DNA of 64,000 nt from Burkholderia lata (GTDB lineage Bacteria > Pseudomonadota > Gammaproteobacteria > Burkholderiales > Burkholderiaceae): contig NC_007510.1 of NCBI RefSeq assembly GCF_000012945.1, positions 2,356,001-2,420,000 on the forward strand, read 5' to 3'. Position 1 is the stretch's first letter; each line of letters starts with the position of its first letter. The notes under the pieces were generated by a model, which did not search any database, was not told the origin of the DNA, and worked only from the letters and a program-made list of their open reading frames with translations. Of the stretch, positions 1 to 9,298 are shown piece after piece. The position numbers and the translations under genes are program-made.

Positions 1-372
1 CCGGTAAGCGAGCAGCTTCGTGAGCGGCGCACGCGACACGGCGGCGAGCGTCACGTCGTGGTTCGCCAGGTGCACGGCGAAGCCGTCGAAACCGTCGGCG
101 ATCGACGAACACGACGGGCAGCCGGCCTTGTAATCGGGGCCGAACATGAAGTGATAGACGAGCAGTTGCGAACGGTCGAGAAACAGGTCGTCGAGCGTTG
201 CCTGCCCTTGTTCGGTGTCGAACCGGTATGTCTTGTCGACGCGCACCCAGGGCAGCGCCTGGCGTCGCCGCGCGAGTTCGTCGCTTTGCCGCGTCAGCGC
301 CTTTTCCGCGTCGAGCAGTGCATGGCGCGCGGCCAGCCATTCGTCGCGCGTTCCGGTGAGATGGGTCGTCAT
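1..372 (-). CDS. DUF899 family thioredoxin-like protein (3' end outside window)
   Basis: The first 124 residues are visible and the gene runs off the left edge. The N-terminal stretch (MTTHLTGTRDEWLAARHALL) and the segments QLLVYHFMFGPDY and GCPSCSSIADGF are typical of the DUF899 family, which has a thioredoxin-like fold. The CPSC pair near residue 95 sits where a redox motif is expected. The family's function is not established. A strong AAGGAGG ribosome binding site lies at 381-387, eight bases before the ATG, which fixes the start. The gene is divergent from the regulator at 487. Family membership is recognised from memory; the C-terminus cannot be judged here. Confidence 0.8.
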   Translation of the reverse strand, partial: MTTHLTGTRDEWLAARHALLDAEKALTRQSDELARRRQALPWVRVDKTYRFDTEQGQATLDDLFLDRSQLLVYHFMFGPDYKAGCPSCSSIADGFDGFAVHLANHDVTLAAVSRAPLTKLLAYR

Positions 373-429
373 GGCGGGTTCCTCCTTCCGATGGGTATCC
401 GGGCACGGCGTCCGGTGCCGTGTGCGTGG

Positions 430-438
430 TGCTAGATT
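430..438 (+). promoter_or_regulatory. Possible extended -10 element for the gene at 487
   Basis: TGCTAGATT reads as a TGn extended -10 with a 4/6 match to TATAAT. No clear -35 is present. It lies about 50 bases before the start of the regulator gene in the short divergent region. Confidence 0.3.
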
Positions 439-486
439 AGCGGCGGGTATCGGACCGAAGGGAGTGACAAGTGTGTCGGGATTCGG

Positions 487-1707
487 ATGGATTCGCTGAT
501 CACGGCTGCCGCGCGCGCGCTCGCGGCCGGTGACGCGCTCGGCGCGCTGAACCGCGTCGCGCTGCGTGACGATGCGCCGGCGCTCGCGCTGCGCGGGATC
601 GCGATGGCGCAGCTCGGCGATTTCGAACGCGCGCGCACACTCGTGCGCGCCGCCGCCCGTGCGTTCGGCGCGAAGGAGGCCGTGGCGCGTGCGCGCTGCG
701 TCGTCGCGGAAGCGGAGATCGCGCTCGCGTCGCGCGACCTGCGCTGGCCGACGCGCGCGCTCGATGCCGCGTGCGCGACGCTCGACGCGCACGGCGACCG
801 CGCGAACGCCGCGCATGCGCGCTATCTCGGCGTGCGCCGGCTGCTGCTGATCGGCCAGCTCGACGATGCCGAGCGGATGCTCGCGAATCTCGATCCCGCA
901 CCGCTGCCGGCTGCATCGCGCGCCGCCCATGAGCTGATCGCGGCCGGCATCGCGATGCGCCGCATCCGTACGCACGCGGCCCGCGCTGCACTCGCCCGAG
1001 CACGCGCAGCGGCCCGCGACGCCGGCATCGCCGCGCTGACGGCCGAGGTCGACACCGCGGCACGGGTGCTCGACGCACCGGCCGCCCGCCTCATCGCGCG
1101 CGGTACATCGCGGCTCGTGCAGCTCGACGAAGTCGAGACGCTGTTCGCGTCGAATGCGCTCGTCGTCGATGCGTGCCGCCACACGGTGCGCGACGCGCGC
1201 ACGACCGTGTCGCTTGCGCGGCGGCCCGTGCTGTTCGTGCTCGCCCGCGCGCTCGGCGAGGCATGGCCGGCCGACGTGTCGCGCAACGCGCTCGTCGCCG
1301 TCGCGTTTCGCGCGAAACACGCGGACGAATCGCATCGCGCGCGCCTGCGTGTCGAGATCGGCCGGCTGCGCGCGGTGCTGCGGCCGCTCGCGAACGTCAT
1401 CGCCACGCCGCGCGGCTTCGCGCTCGAACCGCTCGGCATACGCGAGACCGTCGTCCTGGCGCGCCCGGTCGACGATCGCCACGCGGCCGTGCTCGCGCTC
1501 CTCGCCGATGGCGAGGCATGGTCGAGCTCCGCGCTGGCACTGGCCCTCGGCACGAGCCAGCGCACCGTGCAGCGCGCACTCGACGCGCTCGCCGAAGCCG
1601 ACAAGGTCCAGGCGCTAGGCCGCGGCCGCGCGCGCCGCTGGATGACGCCGCCGCTGCCCGGTTTCGCGACGACCTTGTTACTCCCTGCCCCGCTGCCGGG
1701 CGATTAG
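487..1707 (+). CDS. TPR-like protein with two C-terminal winged-helix regions, putative transcriptional regulator
   Basis: This 406-residue protein is rich in Ala and Arg and probably soluble. Residues 1 to about 200 form repeated amphipathic helices of TPR type (for example GIAMAQLGDFERARTLVRAA). Residues 239-312 look like an OmpR-type winged helix: a run with ESHRARLRVEIGRLRAVL followed by IATPRGFAL resembles the recognition helix and wing. Residues 327-392 form a second helix-turn-helix with SSALALALGTSQRTVQRALD and a wing. The gene is followed after 31 bases by the beta-propeller gene on the same strand, so the pair is probably one operon. The signal it senses is unknown. I recognise no named family; the domain reading is by eye. 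Confidence 0.7.
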   Translation: MDSLITAAARALAAGDALGALNRVALRDDAPALALRGIAMAQLGDFERARTLVRAAARAFGAKEAVARARCVVAEAEIALASRDLRWPTRALDAACATLDAHGDRANAAHARYLGVRRLLLIGQLDDAERMLANLDPAPLPAASRAAHELIAAGIAMRRIRTHAARAALARARAAARDAGIAALTAEVDTAARVLDAPAARLIARGTSRLVQLDEVETLFASNALVVDACRHTVRDARTTVSLARRPVLFVLARALGEAWPADVSRNALVAVAFRAKHADESHRARLRVEIGRLRAVLRPLANVIATPRGFALEPLGIRETVVLARPVDDRHAAVLALLADGEAWSSSALALALGTSQRTVQRALDALAEADKVQALGRGRARRWMTPPLPGFATTLLLPAPLPGD

Positions 1708-1738
1708 GATGACCTCACCGAACGACGAGGTGACGAAC

Positions 1739-2419
1739 ATGAAACGCTCCAGTGCAGACATCCTTCGCGAATACGGCCCGTTTCCGGGCGTCGACGGCGT
1801 ACACGGCGTCACGTACGACGGGCAGTACGTGTGGTACGCGTCCGGCGACAAGCTGAATGCGCTCGACCCGGAACGCGGCACGACCGTCCGCTCGCTCGAC
1901 GTCGCCGCGCATGCGGGCACGGCGTTCGACGGCCGCCACCTGTACCAGATCGTCGAGGACCGCATCGAGAAGATCGATCCCGAATCGGGCCGCGTGCTCG
2001 CGACGATTCCCGCCCCCGGCAACGGCGGCGATTCGGGGCTGGCGTGGGCCGAAGGCGCGCTGTGGGTCGGCCAGTACCGCGAACGCAAGATTCATCAGGT
2101 GGATCCGCAATCGGGCGCCGTGCTGCGCACGATCGAATCGAACCGCTTCGTCACCGGCGTGACGTGGGTCGACGGCGAGCTGTGGCACGGCACCTGGGAA
2201 GCCGACCAGGCCGACCTGCGGCACATCGATCCGCGCACGGGCCAGGTGCTCGAGCAGATCGACATGCCGGCCGGTGTCGGCGTATCAGGGCTCGAATCCG
2301 ACGGCCACGACCGCTTCTACTGCGGCGGCGGCAACAGCGGCACGCTGCGCACGGTACGTCGGCCCGCGCGGGCGTCAGGCAACAACGCGGGAGCCGCGCC
2401 CGATTCGGCCGACGAATGA
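1739..2419 (+). CDS. Small YVTN/glutamine-cyclotransferase-like beta-propeller protein
   Basis: The 226-residue product contains about five repeats of the type W-x-x-x-L-W...I-x-x-I-D-P-x-T/S-G-x-V, such as HQVDPQSGAVLRTI and RHIDPRTGQVLEQI. These are blades of a beta-propeller like those of glutaminyl cyclotransferase-like and virginiamycin-lyase-like proteins. No signal peptide is visible, so it is probably cytoplasmic. I chose the ATG at 1739 because GAGGTG lies eight bases upstream; the ATG at 1709 has no ribosome binding site and nearly abuts the previous stop codon. It probably forms an operon with the upstream regulator. Whether it has enzymatic activity cannot be told from the sequence. 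The last 25 residues are low-complexity. Confidence 0.65.
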   Translation: MKRSSADILREYGPFPGVDGVHGVTYDGQYVWYASGDKLNALDPERGTTVRSLDVAAHAGTAFDGRHLYQIVEDRIEKIDPESGRVLATIPAPGNGGDSGLAWAEGALWVGQYRERKIHQVDPQSGAVLRTIESNRFVTGVTWVDGELWHGTWEADQADLRHIDPRTGQVLEQIDMPAGVGVSGLESDGHDRFYCGGGNSGTLRTVRRPARASGNNAGAAPDSADE

Positions 2420-2555
2420 TCCGCCGCCTGCCGTGATCGCTCCCGGGCGCAGCACGCCTGCGCCCCGCCCTGCGCCGAGTGCAGGAATGAACAAGACGAC
2501 GCCGCGACCGCGTGGCTAAGATGCGCGCTCGTCAGTCATGTGTTCGGAGCGGTCG

Positions 2556-3539
2556 ATGCAGCGCGGTGTGGTCTATGGTGTTCTGGCAGGTGCCCTGTGG
2601 GGCATGGTGTTTCTCGTTCCGCGGCTGCTGACCGACTTCTCGCCGCTGCTGCTGAGCGCCGGCCGCTATGCGATGTACGGCCTCGTGTCGCTCGCAGCCG
2701 CGCTGCCGGCCGCCCGCTCGCTGCTCGCGCGGCTGACCCGCGAGGATCTCGTCGCGCTGGTCAGGCTCGCGGTCGTCGGCAACGTCGCGTACTACATGCT
2801 GCTGTCCGGCGCCGTGCACCTGATCGGCATCGCGCCCAGTTCACTGATCGTCGGCGTGCTGCCCGTCACGGTCACGCTCGCGGGCCTCGGCGACCACGGC
2901 GCCGTGCCGTTGCGGCGGCTCGCTGCCCCGCTCGCGCTGGTGATCGCGGGCATCGTCTGCATCAACATCGACCTGTTCACGTCCGAAGCCGCGCATGCGA
3001 CGACGCTCGGCCAGAAGCTCGCCGGCATCGCCTGCGCTGCGGGCGCGCTCGCGAGCTGGACCTGGTATGCGGTCGCGAACGCACGCTATCTGCAGCGCCA
3101 TCATCATTTCGGCGGCAACGAGTGGTCGGTGCTGTGGGGTGTCGTGACGGGCCTGATCGGCGGGCTCGTCTGGATCGCGATCCTCGCGCTGCCGGCCGGC
3201 ACCGTGCAGGCAGCGGTCCCGGCGTCGCGCTGGCAGCTGTTCTGGCTGCTGAACCTCGTGCTCGCGATCGGCGCATCGTGGCTTGGCAACGGGCTGTGGA
3301 ATGCCGCGTCGAAGCGGCTGCCGCTCACGCTGTCGGGCCAGTTGATCGTGTTCGAAACCGTGTTTGCGATGCTTTACGCATTCGTGTACGACCAGCGGAT
3401 GCCGCATGCGCTCGAGATCACCGCGCTGGTGCTGCTGCTCGCGGGCGTCTACGGATCGGTGCGGCAGCACGGCGACACACCCGCCGGCGGCGATACGCCG
3501 GGAAGCGCGCCGGCAAACGCGAACGCCGCGGCCCACTGA
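2556..3539 (+). CDS. EamA/DMT-superfamily transporter
   Basis: The 327-residue product is an integral inner-membrane protein with about ten hydrophobic segments arranged as two EamA halves (roughly residues 5-135 and 155-295). The hydrophilic tail from about residue 300 is low-complexity. The family exports small metabolites; the substrate cannot be inferred. The ATG at 2556 has GGAG at 2545-2548; an ATG six codons upstream has no ribosome binding site. The gene is convergent with rnfH, and a perfect 10-bp stem overlaps its stop codon. Confidence 0.8.
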   Translation: MQRGVVYGVLAGALWGMVFLVPRLLTDFSPLLLSAGRYAMYGLVSLAAALPAARSLLARLTREDLVALVRLAVVGNVAYYMLLSGAVHLIGIAPSSLIVGVLPVTVTLAGLGDHGAVPLRRLAAPLALVIAGIVCINIDLFTSEAAHATTLGQKLAGIACAAGALASWTWYAVANARYLQRHHHFGGNEWSVLWGVVTGLIGGLVWIAILALPAGTVQAAVPASRWQLFWLLNLVLAIGASWLGNGLWNAASKRLPLTLSGQLIVFETVFAMLYAFVYDQRMPHALEITALVLLLAGVYGSVRQHGDTPAGGDTPGSAPANANAAAH

Positions 3540-3553
3540 GCGCCGCGGCGTTT
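3522..3553. terminator. Hairpin between convergent EamA and rnfH genes
   Basis: AACGCCGCGG (3522-3531) pairs perfectly with CCGCGGCGTT (3543-3552) around an 11-base loop that includes the EamA stop codon. The T-run after it is short, so the hairpin may work as a weak or bidirectional terminator. Confidence 0.45.
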
Positions 3554-3593
3554 GATCAGACGAATCGGGGCGAAAGACGCGGATCGGCCCGCG

Positions 3594-3917
3594 TCAGCGC
3601 GCGTCCTTGTGCATCCACTTGCGGCCCTCGATGGAGCCGTCGCGGCGCGACTTGTCGACGCGACGCTGGCGCGCGAGCTTCGGATCGACGATCAACGGGC
3701 GGTAGATCTCGACGCGGTCGTGGTCGGCGAGCGGTGCGTCGAGCGGCGCAAGCTTGCCGTACACGCCCGTCTTCGCGTTCGCGAGATCGATTTCCGGGTG
3801 CAGCGCGAGTACGCCGCTCGCATCGATCGCCGAACGAACGGTCGCCCCGTCGGGCAGCGACAGCGGAATCAGCGTCTGGCGGTCCGGCAGCGCGTAGCAG
3901 ACTTCGATCGACAGCAT
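3594..3917 (-). CDS. rnfH: RnfH family ubiquitin-like protein
   Basis: The 107-residue protein has the beta-grasp pattern of the RnfH family: IEVCYALPDRQTLIPLSLPDGATV at the N-terminus, and VGIYGKL-like and DRVEIYRPLIVDPK segments near residues 50-80, ending in a basic tail. The name comes from Rnf gene clusters, but most family members, like this one, sit beside ratA. The start lies four bases after the ratA stop codon, and AGGGGTGA at the ratA end supplies the ribosome binding site, so the two genes are probably translationally coupled. Molecular role unknown. Confidence 0.88.
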   Translation of the reverse strand: MLSIEVCYALPDRQTLIPLSLPDGATVRSAIDASGVLALHPEIDLANAKTGVYGKLAPLDAPLADHDRVEIYRPLIVDPKLARQRRVDKSRRDGSIEGRKWMHKDAR

Positions 3918-3921
3918 CGCG

Positions 3922-4359
3922 TCACCCCTTCCCGTAGCGCTGGTCGGCGCGCTTCACGAACGAATCGACGAACGTGTTCGCGATATGGCTGAACACGGGC
4001 CCGATGATCTTCTCAAGCAGGATGCTCGAGAACTCGTAGTGCAGCGCGAATTCGATCTTGCAGGCATCGGCACGCAGTGCCGTGAAGCGCCACGCGCCCG
4101 TGAACTTCTTGAACGGGCCGTCCGTGAACTCCATGTCGATCCGCGTCGGGCGCTGCTGCGTGTTGCGCGTCGCGAAATGCTGCTTGATGCCTTTGAAGTT
4201 GATGTCGATGCGCGCTTCCATCCCGCTCTCGTCCTGACGGCGAACCTCGACGCCGCCGCACCAGGGCAGGAAATTGGGGTAGTCGGCCACGTCGGTGACG
4301 AGGTCGAACATCTGTTCCGCCGAATGACGGATCAATACGGTTTTCTGGACATCTGCCAT
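3922..4359 (-). CDS. ratA: RatA family START-like protein (coenzyme Q-binding type)
   Basis: The 145-residue product is a START/COQ10-like domain over its whole length. Diagnostic segments are RHSAEQMFDLVTDVADYPNFLPWC at the start and FSSILLEKIIGPVFSHIANT near the end. E. coli RatA was described as a toxin that blocks 70S assembly, while relatives of COQ10 act in ubiquinone trafficking; the lipid-binding role seems more likely for this fold. It is divergent from smpB, an arrangement conserved in proteobacteria. It is read as an operon with rnfH. Confidence 0.88.
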   Translation of the reverse strand: MADVQKTVLIRHSAEQMFDLVTDVADYPNFLPWCGGVEVRRQDESGMEARIDINFKGIKQHFATRNTQQRPTRIDMEFTDGPFKKFTGAWRFTALRADACKIEFALHYEFSSILLEKIIGPVFSHIANTFVDSFVKRADQRYGKG

Positions 4360-4416
4360 AAATCGCGCGGCATCGCTTAAGGTGAGAACGCAAGCCGGGC
4401 GATTCCCGCCCCGCTT

Positions 4417-4435
4417 TGCTAAAATCGTGATTTTA
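4417..4435 (+). promoter_or_regulatory. Symmetric promoter region between ratA and smpB
   Basis: TGCTAAAAT at 4417-4425 is an extended -10 for smpB. It opens a perfect dyad, TAAAATC-GT-GATTTTA (4420-4435), so the complementary strand also carries TAAAAT toward ratA. No good -35 is seen on either side. The smpB start is 23 bases downstream of the dyad. Confidence 0.55.
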
Positions 4436-4457
4436 AACGAGTTGGCCCGATCCTTTC

Positions 4458-4904
4458 ATGAGCATCATCGACAACAGGAAAGCGCACTTCGATTATCACA
4501 TCGAGGAACGCTACGAGGCGGGGCTCGTGCTCGAGGGCTGGGAAGTCAAGGCGCTGCGCGCCGGGCGCGGCCAGATCAGGGAAGGTTACGTCGTGATCAA
4601 GCACGACGAGATCTTCCTGATCGGTACCCATATCAGCCCGCTGCCCGAGGCTTCGACCCACATCACGCCCGACCCGGTTCGCACGCGCAAGCTGCTGCTG
4701 CACCGCGAGGAAATCAAGAAACTGATCGGCAAGGTCGAGCAGCGTGGCTACACGCTCGTGCCGCTGAACTTCCACTACAAGGGCGGTCGCGTGAAGTGCG
4801 ACATCGCGCTCGCGAAGGGCAAGAAGCTGCACGACAAGCGCGAAACCGAGAAGAAACGCGACTGGGAACGCGAAAAGGCACGCATCATGCGCGCCGGCAC
4901 CTGA
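4458..4904 (+). CDS. smpB: SsrA-binding protein SmpB
   Basis: SmpB binds tmRNA and delivers it to stalled ribosomes for trans-translation. The 148-residue length is normal. It starts [22 protein letters not shown] and contains [14 protein letters not shown] near residue 27, the beta-barrel that contacts the tRNA-like part of tmRNA. The basic C-terminal tail (about 125-143, [17 protein letters not shown]) is the segment that enters the mRNA channel. The gene stands alone, with an extended -10 upstream and a strong terminator downstream. The tmRNA gene itself is not in this window. Confidence 0.97.
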   Translation: MSIIDNRKAHFDYHIEERYEAGLVLEGWEVKALRAGRGQIREGYVVIKHDEIFLIGTHISPLPEASTHITPDPVRTRKLLLHREEIKKLIGKVEQRGYTLVPLNFHYKGGRVKCDIALAKGKKLHDKRETEKKRDWEREKARIMRAGT

Positions 4905-4928
4905 CCTGCGCGACACGCATCACAAACG

Positions 4929-4962
4929 ACACGGCCCGCTCGAAGCGGGCCGTGTTGCTTTG
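4929..4962 (+). terminator. smpB terminator
   Basis: A perfect stem CACGGCCCGC/GCGGGCCGTG (4930-4939 with 4945-4954) closes a TCGAA loop and is followed by TTGCTTT. It lies 25 bases after the smpB stop codon. The region from here to 5153 holds nothing else that I can identify. Confidence 0.8.
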
Positions 4963-5153
4963 GGCGATGTGAATCTGGCAGGCCGGCTGCCCGGCAGCGG
5001 CCGGATCGGCACGCTGCGCGCCCACCGCCCGTTTCGACTGAAGAAAGCTACCGATGACGGCGCCACACGGGTATCTCCCGCGCCCCGGTTACGCGACGAT
5101 TCGCCGCACGCCGATTGCATGCGGCGACCGCCTGCGCACCGCGCAGGTCCGAC

Positions 5154-6089
5154 TCAGGCCTTCCCGCCCGAAGCCGCCCCCGCGCTCTTGACGATCGTCA
5201 ACGCCGACGAGATCGCGGTGCCGAGATCCGACAGGTTCGCCGGCACGATCAGCGTGTTGCCCTGCTTCGCGAGATTCGAGAATGCACTGACATACTGCTC
5301 GGCAACCTTCAGGTTCACCGCGTCCATCCCGCCCTGCGATTGCATCGCGCTCGCAATCTTCTGGATCGCTTGCGCGTTCGCTTCAGCCACCGCCAGAATC
5401 GCAGCGGCTTCGCCCTGCGCCTGGTTGATCGCGGCCTGCCGCTCGCCTTCGGATTTCTGGATCGCCGCTTCGCGCGCGCCCGACGCGAGGTTGATCTGCT
5501 CCTGCTTGCGGCCTTCGGAGGCCGCGATCAGCGCGCGCTTTTCACGCTCCGCGGTGATCTGCGCCTGCATCGCGTGCAGGATTTCCTTGGGCGGCGTCAG
5601 GTCCTTGATCTCGTAGCGCAGGACCTTCACCCCCCAGTTCGCCGCGGCCTGATCGAGCGCCGACACGATGTTGTGGTTGATGAAATCGCGCTCCTCGAAC
5701 GTCTTGTCGAGTTCGAGCTTGCCGACCACCGAGCGCAACGTCGTTTGAGCGAGCTGCGTGATCGCGAGCACGAAGTTGCTCGACCCGTACGACGCCTTCA
5801 TCGGATCGGTCACCTGGAAGTACAGCACGCCGTCGACCTGCAGCTGCGTGTTGTCGCGCGTGATACAGACCTGGCTCGGCACGTCGAGCGGAATTTCCTT
5901 CAGCATGTGGCGGTACGCAATGCGATCGACGAACGGCAGCACGATATTCAGGCCGGGCGACAGTGTCGCGTGATAGCGACCGAAGCGTTCGAGCACCCAC
6001 GCATGCTGCTGCGGCACGATCTTCACCGTCTTCGACACGATCACGATCGCGATGACGAGCAGGACAACCCAGATGATCAGCGAATCCAT
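5154..6089 (-). CDS. qmcA: SPFH/stomatin-like membrane protein (QmcA/paraslipin type)
   Basis: The 311-residue protein has one N-terminal membrane helix (residues 4-22). An SPFH domain follows, with IVPQQHAWVLERFGRYH, PFVDRIAYRH and an alanine- and glutamate-rich coiled coil from about 190 to 260 that drives oligomerisation. It corresponds to E. coli QmcA, which forms large membrane cages and interacts with FtsH-HflKC. The start is set by AAGGAGG nine bases upstream. It follows nfeD by 33 bases on the same strand, the usual stomatin-NfeD operon. Confidence 0.88.
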   Translation of the reverse strand: MDSLIIWVVLLVIAIVIVSKTVKIVPQQHAWVLERFGRYHATLSPGLNIVLPFVDRIAYRHMLKEIPLDVPSQVCITRDNTQLQVDGVLYFQVTDPMKASYGSSNFVLAITQLAQTTLRSVVGKLELDKTFEERDFINHNIVSALDQAAANWGVKVLRYEIKDLTPPKEILHAMQAQITAEREKRALIAASEGRKQEQINLASGAREAAIQKSEGERQAAINQAQGEAAAILAVAEANAQAIQKIASAMQSQGGMDAVNLKVAEQYVSAFSNLAKQGNTLIVPANLSDLGTAISSALTIVKSAGAASGGKA

Positions 6090-6122
6090 GAAGTATTCCC
6101 TCCTTGTTGTATCGGCGGACGA

Positions 6123-6557
6123 TCAGCCCGCGGGTTTCGCCACGACCACGAGACAATTACCGCGCACGGCACTCACCTGATACACGTGCGCATCGTCGCG
6201 CTCGCCGTTCTCGAGCTCGACGTCCCAATCGGCGCCGCGATACTGCACGCGCGCGCGGCCGTCACGCCACGCGTCGACCGTGACGGTCGCGCCGATATCG
6301 AGATTGACGTCGGGATTCATCGACGTGTCGCGCTTCTGCTTGCGGCCGAGCCCCGAACGCCGCAACACGACCATCGCTACGATCGCGACCACCGCCGCCG
6401 CACCGAACTGCACGTGCGGTGCGAAACCGGCCAGTTGCAGCAACCCGCCCGCGAGAAAGCCGAGCGCGATCATCAGCAGGTAGAACGTGCCCGTCAGCAA
6501 CTCGGCCACGACCAGTACGCCCACCGCGACCCACCAGAACAGATGCCCCGACATCAT
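6123..6557 (-). CDS. NfeD-like membrane protein
   Basis: The 145-residue protein has hydrophobic segments in its first 75 residues (LFWWVAVGVLVVAELLTGT and following). An OB-fold C-terminal domain covers about 85-143, with IGATVTVDAW, GRARVQYRGADWDVELE and VYQVSAVRGNCLVV. Such proteins partner SPFH proteins, here QmcA just downstream. Two ATG codons in tandem (6557 and 6554) are possible starts; GGAG at 6564-6567 fits either. It is the short type without an N-terminal serine-protease domain. Confidence 0.85.
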   Translation of the reverse strand: MMSGHLFWWVAVGVLVVAELLTGTFYLLMIALGFLAGGLLQLAGFAPHVQFGAAAVVAIVAMVVLRRSGLGRKQKRDTSMNPDVNLDIGATVTVDAWRDGRARVQYRGADWDVELENGERDDAHVYQVSAVRGNCLVVVAKPAG

Positions 6558-6702
6558 TGTGGTCTCCAGAAAAACATCTCCCACGTTCACTTGCGTGGCA
6601 TAGAACCAGAATACGCGCTGAAGCGCTGTTCCGGATCGATTTGTTCGCGGCTCCCGAGAGAGCGGTCGGCACGCTTGGGGCGGCCCGGTTCGTACCGACA
6701 AA

Positions 6703-6733
6703 CAAAAACACCCCGGTATCTACCGGGGTGTTT
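6703..6733 (-). terminator. ppsA terminator
   Basis: A perfect 13-bp stem (6706-6718 with 6721-6733) with a two-base spacer is followed on the minus strand by a T-rich run (TTTTTGTTTG, counting the paired bases). It lies about 80 bases after the ppsA stop codon and separates ppsA from nfeD. Confidence 0.85.
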
Positions 6734-6810
6734 ATAGCATGAACCTTGCAATTTGCCTTCACTGAAGGAGCAGCAGCGCCGCTCCTTCGTCGATGGCAAG
6801 TTACCGACCG

Positions 6811-9213
6811 TTACTTCCGGTTGGCGGCGAGCGCCTGCCACGTATCGATGATCGTGTCGGGGTTCAGCGAGATCGACACGATGCCTTCGTCCGTCAGCCA
6901 TTGCGCGAAGTCCGGGTGATCGGACGGGCCCTGGCCGCAGATACCGACGTACTTGCCCATCTTGCGGCAGGTGTCGATCGCGCGCTTCAGCAGGAACTTG
7001 ACCGCCGGGTCGCGTTCGTCGAAGTCGACAGCCAGCAGTTCCATACCCGAATCGCGGTCGAGGCCGAGCGTGAGCTGCGTGAGGTCGTTCGAGCCGATCG
7101 AGAAACCGTCGAAGAACTGCAGGAAGTCTTCGGCGAGGATCGCGTTGGTCGGGACTTCGCACATCATCACGAGGCGCAGGCCATTTTCGCCGCGCTTCAG
7201 ACCGAACTTCTCGAGCAGACCGACGACACGCTCCGCCTGCTTCACGGTACGCACGAACGGCACCATGATCTCGACGTTGGTCAGGCCCATCTCGTCGCGC
7301 ACGCGCTTCAGTGCACGGCACTCCATTTCGAACGCCTGCGCGAAGTCTTCAGCGATGTAACGCGACGCGCCGCGGAAGCCCAGCATCGGGTTTTCCTCGT
7401 CCGGCTCGTAACGCGAACCGCCGATCAGCTTCTTGTACTCGTTCGACTTGAAGTCGGACAGACGCACGATGACGGGCTTCGGATAGAACGCCGCCGCGAT
7501 CGTCGCGACACCTTCCGTCAGCTTGTCGACGTAGAACTGACGCGGCGATGCGTGACCGCGCGCGACGCTCTCGACGGCCTTCTTCAGGTCCTGGTCGATG
7601 TTCGGGTACTCGAGGATCGCCTTCGGGTGAACGCCGATGTTGTTGTTGATGATGAACTCGAGACGCGCGAGACCCACGCCGCCGTTCGGCAGTTGCGAGA
7701 AGTCGAACGCGAGCTGCGGGTTGCCGACGTTCATCATGATCTTGACCGGGATTTCCGGCAGTTCGCCGCGCTGCACTTCCGTGACTTCCGTCTCGAGCAG
7801 GCCGTCGTAGATCTTGCCTTCGTCGCCTTCCGCGCACGACACGGTAACCAGCGCGCCGTCCTTCAGGATGTCGGTCGCATCGCCGCAGCCGACGACTGCC
7901 GGCACGCCGAGTTCACGCGCGATGATCGCCGCGTGGCAGGTGCGGCCGCCACGGTTCGTGACGATCGCGGCTGCACGCTTCATCACCGGCTCCCAGTTCG
8001 GGTCGGTCATGTCGGCCACCAGCACGTCGCCCGGCTGCACGCGTTCCATTTCCGACGGATCCTGGATCACGCGCACGGGGCCCGCACCGATCTTCTGGCC
8101 GATCGCACGACCCGTCGCGAGCACCTGCGACTGGCCCTTCAGCTTGAAGCGCTGTTCGGCCTTGCCGGTCGCCTGGCTCTTCACGGTTTCCGGGCGTGCC
8201 TGCAGGATGAAGATCTTGCCGTCGCGGCCGTCCTTGCCCCACTCGATGTCCATCGGACGCTGGTAGTGCTTCTCGATGATGACCGCGTACTTCGCCAGCT
8301 CGATCACGTCTTCGTCGGTGATCGAGTAGCGGTTGCGCTGCTCGTGCGGCACGTCGACCGTCTTCACGCGGCCCGGCTCGCCCGGCTGCGTGAATTCCAT
8401 CTTGATCAGCTTCGAGCCGATCGAGCGGCGGATGATCGGGTACTTGTCCTGTGCGAGCGTCGTCTTGAACACATAGAACTCGTCCGGGTTCACTGCGCCC
8501 TGCACGACGGTTTCGCCCAGGCCGTAGCTCGACGTGATGAACACGGCGTCCTTGAAGCCCGATTCGGTGTCGATCGTGAACATCACGCCGGCGGCGCCGA
8601 CGTCCGAGCGGACCATGCGCTGCACGCCGGCCGACAGGGCGACTTCCGCGTGCGTGAAGCCCTTGTGCACGCGATACGAGATCGCGCGGTCGTTGTACAG
8701 CGACGCGAACACGTGCTTCATGCGGTCGAGCACGTCTTCGATGCCGACGACGTTCAGGTACGACTCCTGCTGGCCGGCGAACGATGCGTCGGGCAGGTCT
8801 TCCGCGGTCGCGGACGAACGCACGGCGAACGACAGCTCGCCCGGCGAGCTGTTCTTCAGGATTTCGAACTGTTCACGGATTTCCTGCTCGAGACGTGCCT
8901 GCATCGGCGCATCGACGATCCACTTGCGGATTTCGGCCCCGGCTTCGGCGAGCGCCTTCACGTCGTCGATGTCGAGCGACTCGAGACGCTTGGCGATGCG
9001 GTCGGTAAGGTCGTTGTGCGTGAGGAAATCGCGGAACGCGAGCGCGGTCGTGGCGAAACCGGTGGGTACGCGAACGCCTGCTTCGGAAAGCTGGCTGATC
9101 ATTTCGCCAAGCGACGCATTCTTGCCGCCGACGATCTCCACATCGGTCATCCGCAACTGCTCGAACGGAATTACATACGCCTGGTCCTTTGCGACGTTTG
9201 CTGCGTTAGTCAT
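6811..9213 (-). CDS. ppsA: Phosphoenolpyruvate synthase (pyruvate, water dikinase)
   Basis: PpsA converts pyruvate and ATP to PEP, AMP and phosphate for gluconeogenesis. At 800 residues it matches the usual length. In order it has the N-terminal ATP-grasp domain ([10 protein letters not shown] near residue 30, [16 protein letters not shown]), the swivelling phosphohistidine domain ([15 protein letters not shown] near 425, with the catalytic His), and the C-terminal PEP/pyruvate TIM barrel ([21 protein letters not shown] with the catalytic Cys). I chose the ATG at 9213 because it begins the conserved protein; the frame is open further upstream but that part is not conserved. It is divergent from ppsR, its known regulator. 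Confidence 0.97.
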   Translation of the reverse strand: MTNAANVAKDQAYVIPFEQLRMTDVEIVGGKNASLGEMISQLSEAGVRVPTGFATTALAFRDFLTHNDLTDRIAKRLESLDIDDVKALAEAGAEIRKWIVDAPMQARLEQEIREQFEILKNSSPGELSFAVRSSATAEDLPDASFAGQQESYLNVVGIEDVLDRMKHVFASLYNDRAISYRVHKGFTHAEVALSAGVQRMVRSDVGAAGVMFTIDTESGFKDAVFITSSYGLGETVVQGAVNPDEFYVFKTTLAQDKYPIIRRSIGSKLIKMEFTQPGEPGRVKTVDVPHEQRNRYSITDEDVIELAKYAVIIEKHYQRPMDIEWGKDGRDGKIFILQARPETVKSQATGKAEQRFKLKGQSQVLATGRAIGQKIGAGPVRVIQDPSEMERVQPGDVLVADMTDPNWEPVMKRAAAIVTNRGGRTCHAAIIARELGVPAVVGCGDATDILKDGALVTVSCAEGDEGKIYDGLLETEVTEVQRGELPEIPVKIMMNVGNPQLAFDFSQLPNGGVGLARLEFIINNNIGVHPKAILEYPNIDQDLKKAVESVARGHASPRQFYVDKLTEGVATIAAAFYPKPVIVRLSDFKSNEYKKLIGGSRYEPDEENPMLGFRGASRYIAEDFAQAFEMECRALKRVRDEMGLTNVEIMVPFVRTVKQAERVVGLLEKFGLKRGENGLRLVMMCEVPTNAILAEDFLQFFDGFSIGSNDLTQLTLGLDRDSGMELLAVDFDERDPAVKFLLKRAIDTCRKMGKYVGICGQGPSDHPDFAQWLTDEGIVSISLNPDTIIDTWQALAANRK

Positions 9214-9298
9214 ACAAGCCCCTAAGTGTGAAAAAAATGCTCGATTGCGCAAGTGGGCTTGGACGCGGGCGCTTGCAAAAAGGCGCGACGCGTCTTGC

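Noticed and set aside
3594..4359. ratA-rnfH as a toxin-antitoxin system
   Set aside because: The proteins fit the conserved START-like and ubiquitin-like housekeeping families; nothing in the sequence shows toxin-antitoxin pairing.
6793..9225. Plus-strand open frame of about 800 codons opposite ppsA
   Set aside because: Shadow of ppsA; low-complexity Arg/His/Leu-rich product.
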